Shown here one piece after another: positions 1 to 12,454 of a stretch of DNA of 64,000 bases. The notes under the pieces are model-generated. The model saw nothing but the letters and a program-made list of their open reading frames with translations, was not told the DNA's origin and ran no database searches. Origin of the DNA: Labia minor. Lineage: Eukaryota; Arthropoda; Insecta; Dermaptera; Spongiphoridae. Position numbers and translations under genes: made by a program. The stretch spans positions 13,362,910 through 13,426,909 of the forward strand of contig OY720350.1 in the NCBI GenBank assembly GCA_963082975.1. Reading direction: 5' to 3'. Every line of letters begins with the position of its first letter. The stretch's first letter is position 1.

Positions 1-232
1 ATCTTTCATATATCTAAGAACATATATAAATATATTATTGATTTAACCTTTCTATATTTTAGTATTTGACTATATAATTAATAATATATAATTTTTCCCC
101 ATTTTTTAGCACTTTATTATTATTATTATTATTATTAAAATTATTTGCCCATATCCATAGTCGACCGTAGACTATATTTTATTCAAAAAATAGCCCCTAA
201 AAGCTAAAAGTTTGACCACACCTGCTATATAC
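1..232 (+). repeat. Dispersed repeat R-A, copy 1 (cut by window edge)
   Basis: This stretch is nearly identical to 12248-12366 plus 13046-13140. Here the two halves are joined only by a short TTA run at about 115-137; in the other copy some 680 bp separate them. The left end lies outside the window. No coding capacity was seen, and the family is unnamed. Confidence 0.75.
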
Positions 233-1014
233 TATAAATTATTAGATTGTTATTTTTTGTAATAAGAGGGAAATATCCTACATAGACACTATATGCAATT
301 ATTATGTATCTGGTACTGAGAGACCCTTATTTACAAAAAAAAACCCTATTCTATGTGTTCAGAGAAAAGTCACCCCGGAATTATCCAAAGAAATTAATTC
401 AGGGTATTTAGTCTTTAGTTTGTTGTTCTCTTAAGGATATTTCTTTTATTAACATTTCTTTTTTCATCATTATTTCGGTCAACATCTTCATTACTATCAT
501 TTCCCAGTTTTTTTTTTGTCATTTATAGTTACTGAGGAAAAACAACCTAATAGCGTCGTGGCCGGAAGAAAAATTTCATTTGGTCAAATGGGACCAGACA
601 GGAAAGTTAAAAGAAAAGGTAGTCAGTCTTGGCTAGGGTACCTCGTGGTTGCCAAACACGTACTCACTAGATATGAGCCCCTGAGGGTAAATTAATAGAA
701 ATAGAAATTGAATGAGGTGGAATGAAGGTGGGTGAGTTGAAATAGAGTTGAATAATGTTTTTTCTTCAAATTTAATAATTTTATATTTTTTTAATTTCCT
801 CACACACACACTTGACTTGATATAAATATGTAAAACCAGGTTTATATTTATTTTATTTTTTAATTAAATAATAATAAATAGGAATTATATATTATCTAAC
901 ATTAAAAAAAGTCAATTGTAGAAACGATATTGAATAAAGATATTATTTAATTTGGAAATTATTATTAGTATTTGAAGATTGCATAATAGGAAATTTAATA
1001 TAATGCAAGTCTAA
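233..1014. other. AT-rich, no gene seen
   Basis: No convincing exon, RNA gene or transposon terminus was found. A slightly GC-richer patch at about 545-700 has no open frame with splice sites that I would defend. Confidence 0.5.
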
Positions 1015-1225
1015 AAGTCTAAGATCAAAGACATTGTGATAGACAGAATAAGTGGCTAAAATGGGTGAAGAAAGTTTGATGTGAATTCTATTTATGAGGA
1101 CACCAATTGGAAAACGACTGCTTGAAAGACCAAAAAAAGAGGAAGAGACAAAATTGGGTGGAGTTAATTCAAGCAAGATAGAGCCAATTGATTGTAGAAT
1201 GTGGTTGTAGTGATCAAAGACTTTT
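1015..1225 (+). pseudogene. Decayed non-LTR retrotransposon 3' end
   Basis: The DNA aligns by eye with the LINE tails at 43250-43340 and 30760-30960. The shared landmarks are a GHVxRMGEE-like block (about 1045-1075), a PIGKRLLERP block (about 1100-1125), and a degraded QDRxxWxNVVV block near 1178-1215 in which both tryptophan positions are stops. No intact frame remains. In this family these blocks lie at the C-terminus, after the reverse transcriptase, so this is a 5'-truncated dead copy. Confidence 0.6.
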
Positions 1226-3446
1226 TTTTAAGTTTAATAGTGCTACTGAATTAGATTGAATTAATTACTAAATTTTAATTCTTTCCTTATAGTTGAATAT
1301 TATTCTTCATAATCCCGAATATGATTTTAATTGAAAATTAATTCTCCCCCCCCCCCTATTGGGCTCGATTTGAAAGAATAATCCAATTTATTCCAGTGAT
1401 TGAAAGGGCAAAGGTTCGTTCGGGCAGACCTAACGAAACAAACCCAAGCAATTCGACTCCGATTTGATAAGTAAACTTAACGGAGAAAGAGGATTCTTTT
1501 TCTTTCCGGAAATCTCTTTAATCCAACGGTAGAATTTCTAAGGTACGCCAAACATTGATTGAATTGCTCTTGGCCTTACCTTTTATAGAATCCTCTTCCA
1601 ATAAGAAAGTCTTCCCTATTCTCATCCTTTTTTTTTTTTTTTTTTTTTGAATTTACTTCACCTAAATTTTCAACAAATGATTAAAAGTTGCTCTCCATCA
1701 GCAAATCAAACAAAGTAGAATCCATCATCATTTGAGTTTGGATGCTTTATTTCCTTTGTTTGGTAGTACATTCATAATCAGCTTTGATACAGTTTTAATA
1801 GGAATTTAAGGGGAAAAAAATCGAGAAAAATATAAAAATCAATTTATCATATGCTCAATCGATTAGTAATAATTCTATTGTAATTGTTAAATTAATTTTT
1901 ATTTTAATTATGACGTAAAAGATTAAATAATAGAAAAGTGAATTGTTGTATTATAGGCTTTTACTCAATGGGTTTCTAAGAAGTTTGGAGTGAAAAGGAG
2001 TTGGATGGGGATAGAGCTCTGGATAGGGTGGCTGCAACCAGAAACTTTTGAGTTTCGTACTATATGATGAGGAAAATAGTATTGTAATAGTAATAGTAAT
2101 AGTATTTTAAAACAACTTTCCTATTATTCTAGCCGATAGATTAACAAATTAAATAATAAAATTATTCCTGTAATTTAAAAAAAAAATGATATAAAGTCGG
2201 AGAAAAAAAAACCAATACTTACAATGTTTGCAAGACAATTGCCAAGCCGTATTTGTTTTTTTGAGAGATTAATAAATATATTTTATTAAAATAAATATTT
2301 TTAATTTTATTTAGAAATTAAATAATAAATTTTAAAATATTTTAAATATAAAAAATATCAATACAATATCAATTAAAAGAAGATTGGCAAGATGCAAATT
2401 TCAATATGGATGAGGTATTTGTGACGTCATATAAATTTATCTTAAGGAAAAAATAATGAAGATGATTTTTCTGCAGGTTGAAACCAATACGAATCGATTT
2501 GTCTTTATAAATATTATCTTAAAAAATTTAAAAAAATCCTTCGCGCGGTTAATTAATAAATTAATTCTAAAATATACGTATTGAAAAAATAAAAAAATTT
2601 TAAAAAAATCTACATAAATTTCTAAAATATTTTCACAAATCTTAATGAAATGATTATCCATGTGAAAAATATTTATGAAGAAAAGAATAGAAAGACTAAG
2701 ATTAAGCTTCAGTGAAAGATTTAAACCAGTAAAATGTCACCCGAAAATAGTAAGAAATAAAAATAATGTTCAACCTTTAATAGAAATGAAATATTACCGC
2801 TTTTGTTTTTATATGTATTGTCACAACTAAGAAAAAGGTTTTATTCTTGTTTAAATAAGTTTCTTGAGATTTTTTAAAATAAAATAATAATAATAATAAA
2901 TCGTTGAAATAATTCTAGCAATAATAATATTAAATATTAAATAAATATTAATAAATATTAATTAAATAAAATTAAATACTATTTAATATTTATATTGAAT
3001 TATTAATATATATATATAATTTTAGGTGGTAAAGTGAAATTAAAAATGTTTTTATTATAATTTCATCAATAATCACCTTAATTTAAAATAAATAAAATAT
3101 CTCGTATATTCATTCAAAATTATTTCTTCTTTTATTATTATCAGAAATAAGTTGTGTAATACGATAGAATACCTAATTTTTTATTAAAGTTTTATATTTG
3201 AATTTAAATTTTTATTAAGTTAGTGAAGTATTATTTAAAAAAAAATAAATCATATCACATTGAATTAATGAAATTCTTTTGATTTTTTATTTAGTTTAAA
3301 CAAAAAGACTAATTAATGAAAAACTGTTTTTTTTTTGTTTTTTTTTTTTTGGTTTAAAAAATGAATAATGACTTTTTATAGAAACATTAAAAAATAAATT
3401 AAATAAGAATTGTGATTTTAATGAGAAAGAAATAATAATAAATTTA
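1226..3446. other. AT-rich, no gene seen
   Basis: The stretch holds homopolymers (a C run near 1347-1356, T runs near 1628-1648 and 3326-3350) and simple AT repeats. It has no exon or transposon end that I can support. Confidence 0.5.
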
Positions 3447-3760
3447 ATGTGTGGTGATATATGGTTTTTCATTCCACCCCCTCCCTCCCCCCCTTCATAC
3501 ACTCTTTCCTCCCGGGCGTGCGGTAAAATGCTTTTGTTGGAATCTGGAGCTGAAGTGTTGTGCCCTTGTGGCCGCTGTTCACTGAATGTCCTGGAGGCGA
3601 TCGATCCAGGCAGGTGGTTGGGTCGCGTTCATTCATGAAAAGCTTTTGGCAACAGGTACCTGTCCCTCATTGCCGATTCCTCGCCCTTCCACCTTCGTTT
3701 ACACTCTTTGGCGCCACACCTACTAGCCCTAGGCTATGGAATATCATTTGCTATTGACCG
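3447..3760. other. GC-rich island, possible exon
   Basis: This patch is much richer in G+C than its flanks. On the plus strand a frame opens at the ATG at 3529 and stays open to a weak donor-like CAG/GT near 3613. A second donor-like CAG/GTACCT lies near 3656. On the minus strand a short frame near 3660-3720 is also open. Base composition suggests a gene-associated sequence, but I recognise no protein and cannot choose a strand. Confidence 0.25.
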
Positions 3761-3942
3761 TCCCATTCTCTATTTCCATTCAAATAAATAAATAAATAAA
3801 TAAAAAGATCATTTTTATATAAAAGTATTAGTGGGTATATAACATATATATATTGAAAATAGATCCATAAACTGGAAGCAAAAATATAATATATATATAT
3901 ATTAGAATACACCTAACATTTAATTTAAAAATTATATAAATA

Positions 3943-4284
3943 GGGTAAAGTATACAGTCGTTGGCCCCGAGCCAGTCATTAGCCCCCTATCACTAAAACA
4001 CAAATAACAAAATTGCGCTATTAACTATGGTTATGTATGGTTGTATAATCACAATAGAATAAGCCAATAACTATAACAGGGGGCCAATAATTGTATTTTT
4101 TTTTTAAAAAAGTGCTTATTGAAAATGTGATGTAAAATGATTTTTTTTTTATTCATCAAAATTCTCATAGTATCTATGTTCTGCAAACCTAATTTGACAC
4201 AGATTGTTCCGCAATTTGCCCAGATATGCATTAAAGAATGCTAGGAATTGCTTAAGGGGGCCAACGACTGTGTATGCTTTACCC
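3943..4284. mobile_element. MITE with ~29-bp inverted ends, TA duplication
   Basis: The left end GGGTAAAGTATACAGTCGTT and the inverse of the right end, GGGTAAAGCATACACAGTCG, match over about 29 bp with small gaps. Both sides are flanked by TA, the target of Tc1/mariner and pogo elements. At 342 bp it has no transposase, so it is non-autonomous. Short subterminal repeats related to GGGGGCCAATAA recur inside. Confidence 0.8.
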
Positions 4285-5216
4285 TATATTAAAAATTAAT
4301 TTTGAATTTTTAAAACATTTTAAAAAAAAATTAAAATCTAATGAGAAAATACAAATAATACAAATGTTAAAAATAAAAATAATAATGTTTAGGCAGAAGA
4401 GAAAAAAAAATTCAGTTTTTTTTCTATTAAAAGAGAGTCAAAGGAGGGTAAATTTTTTTTTTTAAAAGTAACAAGAAAAAATTTGAATTAAAATGGTCTA
4501 ATAATTAACTTATTATTATTATTTTTCTTTTTTCTCTATATTACATATATATATATATATATATCTGTCTATGTATCATCAAAAGTTTTCTTTCATTTGG
4601 ATATTACAGATGCTTGTGAGCTAAGCTTCAAAAATAAATACAAAAACTATACATTTAAAATTACATCTCGTATTGTATTTTTGTTATTTGAAATTTCAAT
4701 TTTCTCGAATTATAAATTACTAGTTTTTATTTATTTTAAAATAAATTAACTCATTTAAAAGTATAATATATCAAATGTTTTAATTAATGCCTACGGTTAT
4801 AACCATTAGTTTGAATATACTAGTATATGATAATAGTATTTATTTATTTATTTCTAATCTATCTGAAATAAAAATGCACTTAAAAGTTTAATTAATTCCT
4901 AGCAAAGGATAAAATTTATTTATTTTATTTTTATTGTCAAGTTTTGTCTTTTCAAACTTGATAAGATTTTATTATATTATCTCATGAAAGGCAAGCAGAT
5001 GTACTCCCTGAGGAGCAAGAACTTAAGTTATATTTTGCCAAAAAGAAAGTGAAAGAAGAAGTAGACAAGAATGTAGTGTCAACAAGTAGTAGTGGAGAGA
5101 AAGGAGTGGGACTATTCAACCACAATGGGAAAAGAAACAAAAATAAATGAGTGAGTGTAAAGTTAACTAGAGGGTAGCCCAGGGAGTGAGTGTTAATGTA
5201 ATTTATATTAATTGTA
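4285..5216. other. AT-rich, no gene seen
   Basis: The stretch contains a TA microsatellite at about 4543-4564 and otherwise unremarkable AT-rich DNA. Confidence 0.5.
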
Positions 5217-5420
5217 ATGTGTGAAAAGACCAATGGGAAACGAGAGGGCGAACCATCCCGGGGCGGAGCCTCCTGCCACGTGTGCGCAAGGGTGAAGGAC
5301 AAACCCATCTGGGTCAAGAGGTCAACTCAGGCCAACACCACCCTTTTCAAGTTCATCTTCATCGGCTTCAGCTTCAGCTTCAGCTTCTTCTTCTTCTTCT
5401 TCTTCTGTGACAATTAAATT
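5217..5420 (+). promoter_or_regulatory. Promoter-like GC patch
   Basis: A CCAAT box (about 5229-5237), a GC box GGGGCGGAGCC (5259-5270) and an E-box CACGTG (about 5278) sit within 60 bp in otherwise AT-rich DNA. A CTTCTT run (about 5385-5405) follows. A 66-codon frame here is low-complexity at its end and I do not call it a gene. The motif cluster suggests a promoter; the direction is a guess. Confidence 0.25.
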
Positions 5421-5647
5421 GTGCGCAACATGTGATTGGATCCTTCGAAAAACGGTAACGATACGATAAATAAATAAATAAATGATTATTCAGAATTAAT
5501 TTGGAGAGATAATAAATAAACAAATTGAATATTTTCTATTAAAAGAGTAAAAGATTCCAATTCAATTTTTAGATCTTCATATAAATTATATTTCATCTAA
5601 GTAAATGTATTTTATAGTGTATATTAAGTAAAGAAGTAAAGAAATGA

Positions 5648-5929
5648 TGTAATTACAGTGGTGTATTAATTGGGAGGGGAACGCGGGAGAACGACGTTCC
5701 CTTACCTTTTTCAGAACGGGAACGCGTTCCAGTACTTTTTCATGTCCCGACAACTCTCACTTAAATCTACTCTTAGAATTTATTTTTTTGTAGTCGTTAA
5801 TATTTTGTATAGAATGAAAAAATAAAAACTTATATGGAAAAAAATAGTTTGCTGAAAATAGGACTTTATTTTTGCTCCCACTATGCGTTCCCTTACTTCT
5901 TATTTTACCAATACATCACTGTGTAATTA
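5648..5929. mobile_element. Non-autonomous hAT element, 8-bp TSD
   Basis: The element is 5656-5921 (266 bp). It starts CAGTGGTGTATT and ends AATACATCACTG, which are inverted repeats. It is flanked by a perfect 8-bp duplication TGTAATTA (5648-5655 and 5922-5929). An 8-bp duplication with CAGTG ends is the signature of the hAT superfamily. There is no transposase. It shares most of its length with the copy at 7233-7489. Confidence 0.92.
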
Positions 5930-7224
5930 ATATCAAAATTAATATTGTCATAGATTTTATATATATATCCATTTCCAATAAAAAATTAATCCAGGATTGT
6001 AATCTCAGCAATTAAAAAAAAAAAAGGGAAAGGAAAAATAATTGCCAATTTCAATTTGATTTAATCCAGTGGGTTGGGGATACACAGAGCCAAGGTTTAA
6101 GGACCTGGCGTCTCCAGCATAAGGATATTGGTTAAAACTTATATATATATGATACACATTTATTTCTTAACTATATAATTTAAGCTTCAATACGCTTTTC
6201 CTTGAGAAAATAAATAATGAAACAAAAAAGTTAAATATTTATATGGAATTTTAAATAAACATGAACAATTCATATAATGTATGCTAATTTTCAAAATAAT
6301 AATAATTGTTATTTCTATCGTTAATTTTCAAATTGGTATGTTGATTTTGGTAGTTTCATATTTTTAGGTATATATATATATATCCTCATAATTACAATTA
6401 AATACGGGGACCATTCAATAAGGAAAGAGAAAAATGGCTATAGCTGAAAAACGGTTTACTTGATGATTTACAAAATTCAGGCTATTTTTCAACATAATCA
6501 ACCCCCCCCCCCAAAAAAAAAGTTATGCACTTGTTCCATGGACCACTCAAAGACGACGTACGTGGAAAATGATTTATATATATATATAAGTATATTATTT
6601 TGACTCAAAAGCAAAATAAAAAGAAATTTATTGAAGATGGGTTGAATCATTTATTTTTAATGAATAAAGAGAAACATTAATAAATCATATATACTTAATA
6701 AGTATTGAAGATTTTTTTATAGAAAAATTATATCAAAAAAATATACAGATACTTTTTATTTTATATAGATATTTTGTAAATTTAATATACTACTATATAC
6801 TTATAGTACGTATAGACTAGTATTATGCAAAGATATATATATATATATAATTAGTTTATTAAAAATAGTACATATTCTATTAAATTAATACTTTCAATTT
6901 ATAGACAGTAGGCACTTGTTCTATTATCAAAAGTTTAAATATAATAAGGGGAAAAAAATATCAATCGCTCTCTAAGGAATTCAAGAATATTTACTTTTGC
7001 CATTTTGATTTATGGGTTACTTCTTATAAAAATTGATCCATTACTGGATGTCTGGCTGCCCCATTTAACCAATGATTTATTGGAGAAAAAGAAAAATATT
7101 TAAAATAAAAACTTGAATTATATTTATTCACAATATTTATGCTTTTGATAGAAAAGCTTTTTTTAACTTCCATGGAATATATAAATATAATTTTTATAAT
7201 TATATTTTTTATACTTATGTATGT
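5930..7224. other. AT-rich, no gene seen
   Basis: The stretch holds a C-run/A-run junction (about 6502-6520) and TA microsatellites near 6366-6382 and 6834-6850. No gene or element end was recognised. Confidence 0.5.
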
Positions 7225-7497
7225 GCCATATACAGTGGTGTATTGGGAGGGGAACAACGTTCCCTTACCTTTTTTCAGAACCAGAACGCGTTCCAGTACT
7301 TTTTCATGTCACGACAACTGCCACTTAAATCTACTGTTAGAATTTCTTTTTATGTGTTCGTTAATATTTTGTATAGTAAGAATAAGAAAAAATAAAAACT
7401 TATATGGAAAAAAATAGTTTGCTGAAAATAGAACTTTTTTTGCTTCCACTATGCGTTCCCTTACTTCTTATTTTACCAATACATGACTGGCCATATG
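7225..7497. mobile_element. Non-autonomous hAT element, second copy
   Basis: The element is 7233-7489 (257 bp) and belongs to the same family as 5656-5921. Flanks GCCATATA (7225-7232) and GCCATATG (7490-7497) match at 7 of 8 bases and are read as the target-site duplication. Two copies with different duplications show two independent insertions. Confidence 0.9.
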
Positions 7498-7509
7498 TAA
7501 TTAATTATA

Positions 7510-8208
7510 CAGTGGATCCTCAAATGCTATCGTAAAAACGATCCGGGAAAACCGACGACAATTAAAAACGACCACAAGCAAATTGTATTTTCGCCCATAT
7601 TCTTAAAAATAACTAAAAACAAAGTTATTCATTCAAAGTCCCCCAATATCATTCAAGTATATGCTATTTTCACCATGATTTTAAAAATATTATTCCTAAA
7701 TTATAATAAAGTTAAATTACAGTATTAATAAGAGAAATAAATGATGAAATAATTAACTATTATCGTTCGAGCACATACGATATAAGGATATATAGTGCAG
7801 TTTACCTTGCGAGAACTTGCCCGCCTTTCCTCTGATTATGTCACAGCCACTACCGTTTTCTTTCTGTATTCTAACAGTATTCTGTTATTTTTGTATTTTT
7901 TTTTATTTTTTGAAGTACAGTTGATTTGCTTTAGAAAAATGTAAAGGACTAAAGTATAGTTTAGTATAAAATAGACAATAGAAAAAACGAAAAGTCAAAG
8001 AAAATCTATCGATCTATTATACTACACAGGGTGATCAATAACCTTAAAAACCCAAAGTGACTCTTTTGCCAAAATTTTCAGGAGTCAAAATGTAATTTAT
8101 ATTTCAAAAGCAGCGAAAACAGAAATTAACGACGAGAACTAGGTGTGAAATTTTTGACGAGTACTGAAAGTGACGTCATGCAATGTGACGACTTCCGAGT
8201 ATCCACTG
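7510..8208. mobile_element. Tigger/pogo-like non-autonomous element
   Basis: The left end CAGTGGATCCTC and the inverse of the right end, CAGTGGATACTC, are near-identical. Both sides carry TA (7508-7509 and 8209-8210). The interior (699 bp) has no open frame of note. CAGTGGA-type ends with TA duplication suit the pogo/Tigger group, which is an inference. A CRE-like TGACGTCA lies at about 8171. Confidence 0.7.
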
Positions 8209-8422
8209 TATTATTAATAAATTTAAGTAACAGGGGTTTTAATATTTAAAAGTTCGCGACATTTTTGCCATAGAAAAATTCAAATTCAAATTACTTACAA
8301 AGCAGAGATCATAGTGCCACCAATAAATCCTTATTAGAAAGGTAACATTTCAGGTGTAAGATTGAAAGTCAATACATTGATATTGGTTAAGTAGTTAAAA
8401 AGTTATTTATTTGCGTTTAATC

Positions 8423-8625
8423 ATGGAGAAAAATAATGAAAAAATCGCTATATTTTGAAATATTATTATGACAAAGGCAAGAACGCTTCACACGCTAATG
8501 AAAAAGTTAATGAAATTTGTGCTGTATTCGACGAAGGTTCTCGTTCAAAGAATTGGATCACTCTCTATCGTTCTGGAAATTTTGATTTGAAAAATTAATC
8601 GCACTCTGGTCATTAAAAAAAAAAG
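8423..8625 (+). pseudogene. mariner transposase N-terminal fragment
   Basis: Starting at an ATG near 8423 and shifting frame once, the sequence reads YYDKGKNASHANEKVNEIC, then SGNFDLKN. This matches the first helix-turn-helix region of mariner transposases (the usual KGxNAxxAxxxICxVYG... and RFRSGxFDL blocks). A stop follows the second block. The catalytic domain is absent, and the sequence runs into repeat R-B at about 8697, so this is a truncated dead copy. Confidence 0.7.
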
Positions 8626-8696
8626 TATTAGATATGTAGATATTGAGAGAAAGGCGCGAATTAATGATAAGAAAGGTGTTGTCTTCATGATCATGA

Positions 8697-9290
8697 ATCA
8701 GACAAAAAAATATGGAGTGTCTCCACTCGATAATCTCGCAAATTTGAATTGGATTAAATAACATATATTAATTTAAATTAAATTAACTTATAAATTAAAA
8801 TTAATAAATAATATTTATTAAACTAGCGCGTGTTTGGCTCTTTATTGATGTTACCACGTCACGTGTTGGCGCGAGAGATTTGCAGTGTTAAAAAATTAAT
8901 TCTAGTACTTTCAGCGATTAAATCAAGCTGAAATTCTATATATAGCAGTTTTATACAATTTTTAATCATGTGAAAAATTATCAAACATATATCTTTATTT
9001 TTACGGTCACTTTAGAAGAAAAAAAATCAAAACGTTGTATGTAATGACCCTCCTCCGGTTGAGCTACATTTCTCAAAAGTTGATAGAAAACTATGAATTT
9101 TGAATAATGCCCATGTACGAAATTTCATCATTCTAGCTCAAACAGTTTTGCGTAATCTTGGTTACATACATACACACATACACACACACAGGCATTTTTC
9201 TCAACCTTAGTGAAAATAATTCAGGAACCTTCAAAACGTATAAAAACATCAAAATCTCAACATCGAAAATTTGGTGAGATAGTAAAAATG
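8697..9290 (-). repeat. Dispersed repeat R-B, copy 1
   Basis: This copy is the inverse of 31321-31884 and of the two halves of 44786-45676. Landmarks are an ACTATCTCGC-like terminus, a block reading AACATCGAAAATTT, a CA-rich microsatellite (about 9165-9190) and the end GTGTCTCCACTCG. The roughly 570-bp unit has no coding frame. Its two ends share only a short inverted CTATCTCGC-like motif, so the class is unknown. Confidence 0.85.
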
Positions 9291-10185
9291 GTGAAATATT
9301 GTCAATAATAATGGCGCATATTTAGTTTAAATAAATTTATTTTCATATGTTCTGAATATTAAAAATTGGATGTTAATATTGAGAAAAATAAATATTAATA
9401 AATATAAAAATTTGATAAAAAATATAAATTTTAAATAAAACCTAATTTTAAAAAAATGTGCAAATAGGTGATATGATAAGATATTAAGAGAATAATTAAT
9501 TAAGTAATTAATATATACTTTATATTGGTAGTATTCTTGTCAAAAATTTTCATTATTATTGAAATAAAAATTGATGGGATATTTTTGTAGAAGTCATATT
9601 ATCTCATTTTGTTTACTCTATCCTGGATCCTGTCATCATTAATTACTTTGAATTACTACGAAGTTTGTATCAAAGCATTCCTGGAAAGTAAACGACCCAA
9701 ATTTTGTGGTTGTTCCATTATGACGGTGGTTCTCCTCAAATATTAATTAGTCGTGCTGCTTCCGAAATGGCATCCGAGGCCACCTGTAGCTTAAACACCT
9801 GCTACGCCCTTCATTTATTTATTTATTTTTTTATTTTCCTTCCATAGGAACCAATCTAGAAAGGGTATTATTTACATTAGAAAATCATTATTTGTAATGG
9901 ATTGTGGCTATCTATTATTATTAAATCACTTTAAATAAAATGTAAAAAAAAAAAAATAGTTTAAATTCGACCAAATATAATTTCTTAATGCTAATTATTT
10001 AAATTCGAATCATTTTCCCCCATGACAGCACCTCCTCTCTCTAACTACGTATAGATAATGTATAATAAATAATACCCTTTATCTTCTATCGAATAAAATA
10101 ATTATATGATTTTGATAAAAATCAATTCAAAAGTTTCTGAATTCAGTAATATCTAATTATCTATTAATTTTACTAATATGTAGGA
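9291..10185. other. AT-rich, no gene seen
   Basis: A moderately GC-richer patch at about 9610-9810 has no recognisable product. The rest is AT-rich. Confidence 0.45.
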
Positions 10186-10272
10186 CAGGGGTGGGCAACA
10201 CGTCGACCGCGGTCGACCGGTCGATCGCAAAGGCTTTAAAAGTAGCCCGCGAAGCCAAAGTTGGAAAAGTTA
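10186..10272 (+). mobile_element. Truncated hAT 5' end
   Basis: The sequence opens with CAGGGGTGGGCAAC, a typical terminus of Charlie-like hAT elements. The palindromic GTCGACCGCGGTCGAC follows. It breaks off at about 10272, where another dispersed repeat begins. No right end or duplication was found. Confidence 0.55.
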
Positions 10273-10440
10273 AAAGGTAAAGGACATGAGTTTTCCATGG
10301 GAGAGGGAAGGCAGAAAAAATCATGAGCTCACGTGAGGGCAGGAACGCCAATCCCTGAAATAGAATTCTTTTCTACTGGGATTATAGAAAAGAATCTACC
10401 CGTTACCCAGGATATTATTTTTAAATTTATTAAAAATTAA
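10273..10440 (+). repeat. Dispersed repeat, copy 1 of a local pair
   Basis: About 165 bp matches 11797-11965 in the same orientation. The shared core runs from GGTAAAGGACATGA through GAGCTCACGTGAGGGCAGG to GATATTATTTTTAAATTTAT. No inverted ends or coding frame were seen. Confidence 0.8.
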
Positions 10441-11011
10441 TTTTACATTTCATGAAACTTATTCAATTTTTTTTCTTATTGCTTCATATATAAAAACAAT
10501 AAAATTATTTGATTCCTTTTCAAGTAATTTTTATGTTATTTTAAGTTATTTATTTTTGAATATAGAATTTGAAAATAGAATAGAATAGCAGGAAAAATGT
10601 TTCAATGTTAAAATACAAAAAAGAAGGAATGATTGGGATGGAAAAGTTGGTTAAATCGATTTATTAAATTAATTTATTTGTCGTATAATACGTAGTATAA
10701 TTAATTTGTATATAATTTCATTTAACGAAGGGGAAATAATAGAATTTATTTCGAAAATAAAGGCAGTTGAATCTCATCCATTGGGGGTAAGCAAGAAAGA
10801 GATTGCTATGCTGTCCCCTTCAAGGCCACCGAGAAGCAAAGCATTGGAGGTGGGGGCGAAATTTATTAAATATATATAATTAATATATCAGTAAAAAGTT
10901 ATAAATCTATATTTTATAAAATTAAATTTTTATTTTAATCTTTTCTGAAATTTATTAATCTTCATTTAAATTAATAGGAATAAATAAATTTACAATTAAT
11001 TCTTGATTGAG
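10441..11011. other. AT-rich, no gene seen
   Basis: A short GC-richer stretch at 10765-10860 has no recognised product. Confidence 0.45.
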
Positions 11012-11134
11012 GAATGATTTCGGTGGTGACGCCGGTCAACATCTTCGACTGGAAAAGGAATGGGAACTGATTGAGCTCGAAGCACACCTCGACAGGCAGG
11101 CCAGGAGGGAGGGAGGGGGGCGGGCGGGTGGGAG
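11012..11134 (+). other. Candidate internal exon, product unknown
   Basis: A 123-bp GC-rich block lies between an AG (11010-11011) and a strong donor AG/GTGAGA (11135). One frame is open throughout and reads FGGDAGQHLRLEKEWELIEL, a charged and helical-looking run, before a Gly/Arg-rich end. The splice borders and the open frame support an exon; I recognise no family. The acceptor has a poor pyrimidine tract, which weakens the call. Confidence 0.3.
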
Positions 11135-11153
11135 GTGAGAAGAGGTGGCGGAG

Positions 11154-11172
11154 GGGGGCAACATGGCGGCAA
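11154..11172 (+). promoter_or_regulatory. YY1-like motif CAACATGGCGGC
   Basis: This is a near-perfect match to the AAnATGGCGGC motif bound by YY1 in animal promoters, often overlapping a start codon. It lies at the 3' edge of the GC-rich block. The frame from its ATG is only 13 codons long. Confidence 0.35.
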
Positions 11173-11796
11173 ATCTTTTCAATCTGTCAAAATTCAATAA
11201 TTAATATTTAATCAACGAAGCAACGTAAAATTATATAATAGTAATGAAAATGAATCTACGTTTCATGATGAATCTATTCATATAGGTTTTATCTGTTGTT
11301 ATGAGGCAAGATTTTTGTTGAACTGTAAAAATAAACCGATATTAAAATTAATTAAAAATTTCCATTTAATGATACAAAAAATCAATTTTATTTAAAATCT
11401 GGCTAAAATTATGGTCAATGGATTGGTCTTGGTCACAATTTACAAGATTTAGTAAAAAATGTTAATAAAATGAAAAACATTGATTTAATTGGTTTTTTCT
11501 AATTTTGCAAAGCGTTCTATAAATATGAGTTCCAAGTTTTATACTAATGTGAAGCGTTGGAGAGGTGGGTCCTCTCAGAGGCATATAAGACATGTCTCAC
11601 TCGTGATTATAGGGGTTTTGCTAGCCGAAGGGTTGACGTGATCTGGATAAAGAATCCCCTATAAAAGTGAAGATTTCAAATTTTTTTTCTTTTTAATGAT
11701 CTATGCTAGGTATTCTCCTTCATGCAAATAAATTTGATTTTTTTAATAATCAGGGGTAGGGGGGGAGTGAAAGTAAGGGAATGGATGGAAAGGAGT
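11173..11796. other. AT-rich, no gene seen
   Basis: Unremarkable sequence; a GC-richer patch at 11555-11650 has no open frame with splice sites. Confidence 0.45.
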
Positions 11797-11965
11797 CAAC
11801 GGGTAAAGGACATGATTCCTCCAGGTAGAAGAGGGATTTAGAAGAAATCATGAGCTCACGTGAGGGCAGGGACGCCAATCCCTGAAATAGAATTATTTTC
11901 TACTGGGTCTATAGAAAAGAATCTACTCGCTACCCGGGATATTATTTTTAAATTTATTAAAAAAT
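11797..11965 (+). repeat. Dispersed repeat, copy 2 of a local pair
   Basis: Matches 10273-10440 as described there, with scattered substitutions and small gaps. Confidence 0.8.
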
Positions 11966-12454
11966 AATTTTAGATCATAATCATCCTATATGTTATTACA
12001 TCTTTTATATACCATATATTTATATTTTTCTTATCCCGATAATTTATATACTTATTATCCAAGGGCTTCCCTTTCTCAAAACACCGTTTAGCCCTAGACT
12101 ACTCTACTCTACCTCCCCCTCCTCTCATATCCATTCCAAAATGAAGTATTTATTTTAATTGAAGTTATAAATTTAAATGATTTAAATAACAGCCCTTCCA
12201 TTTACAATTTTTTTTATTAATATTATTATAATAATTAAAACTAACATATCTTTCATATATCTAAGAACATATATAAATATATTATTGATTTAACCTTTCT
12301 ATATTTTAGTATTTGAGTATATAATTAATAATATATAATTTTTTCCCATTTTTTAGCACTTTATTACAAACATATTATATATTTTAATTTTTTTATTCGT
12401 TGATCAAAAATAATATAAATATAAAATATATTTATTTATTACATAATAAATAGA

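Noticed and set aside
5217-5417. 66-codon frame ending in a poly-Phe run
   Set aside because: The end is a CTTCTT microsatellite; kept only as a promoter-like patch.
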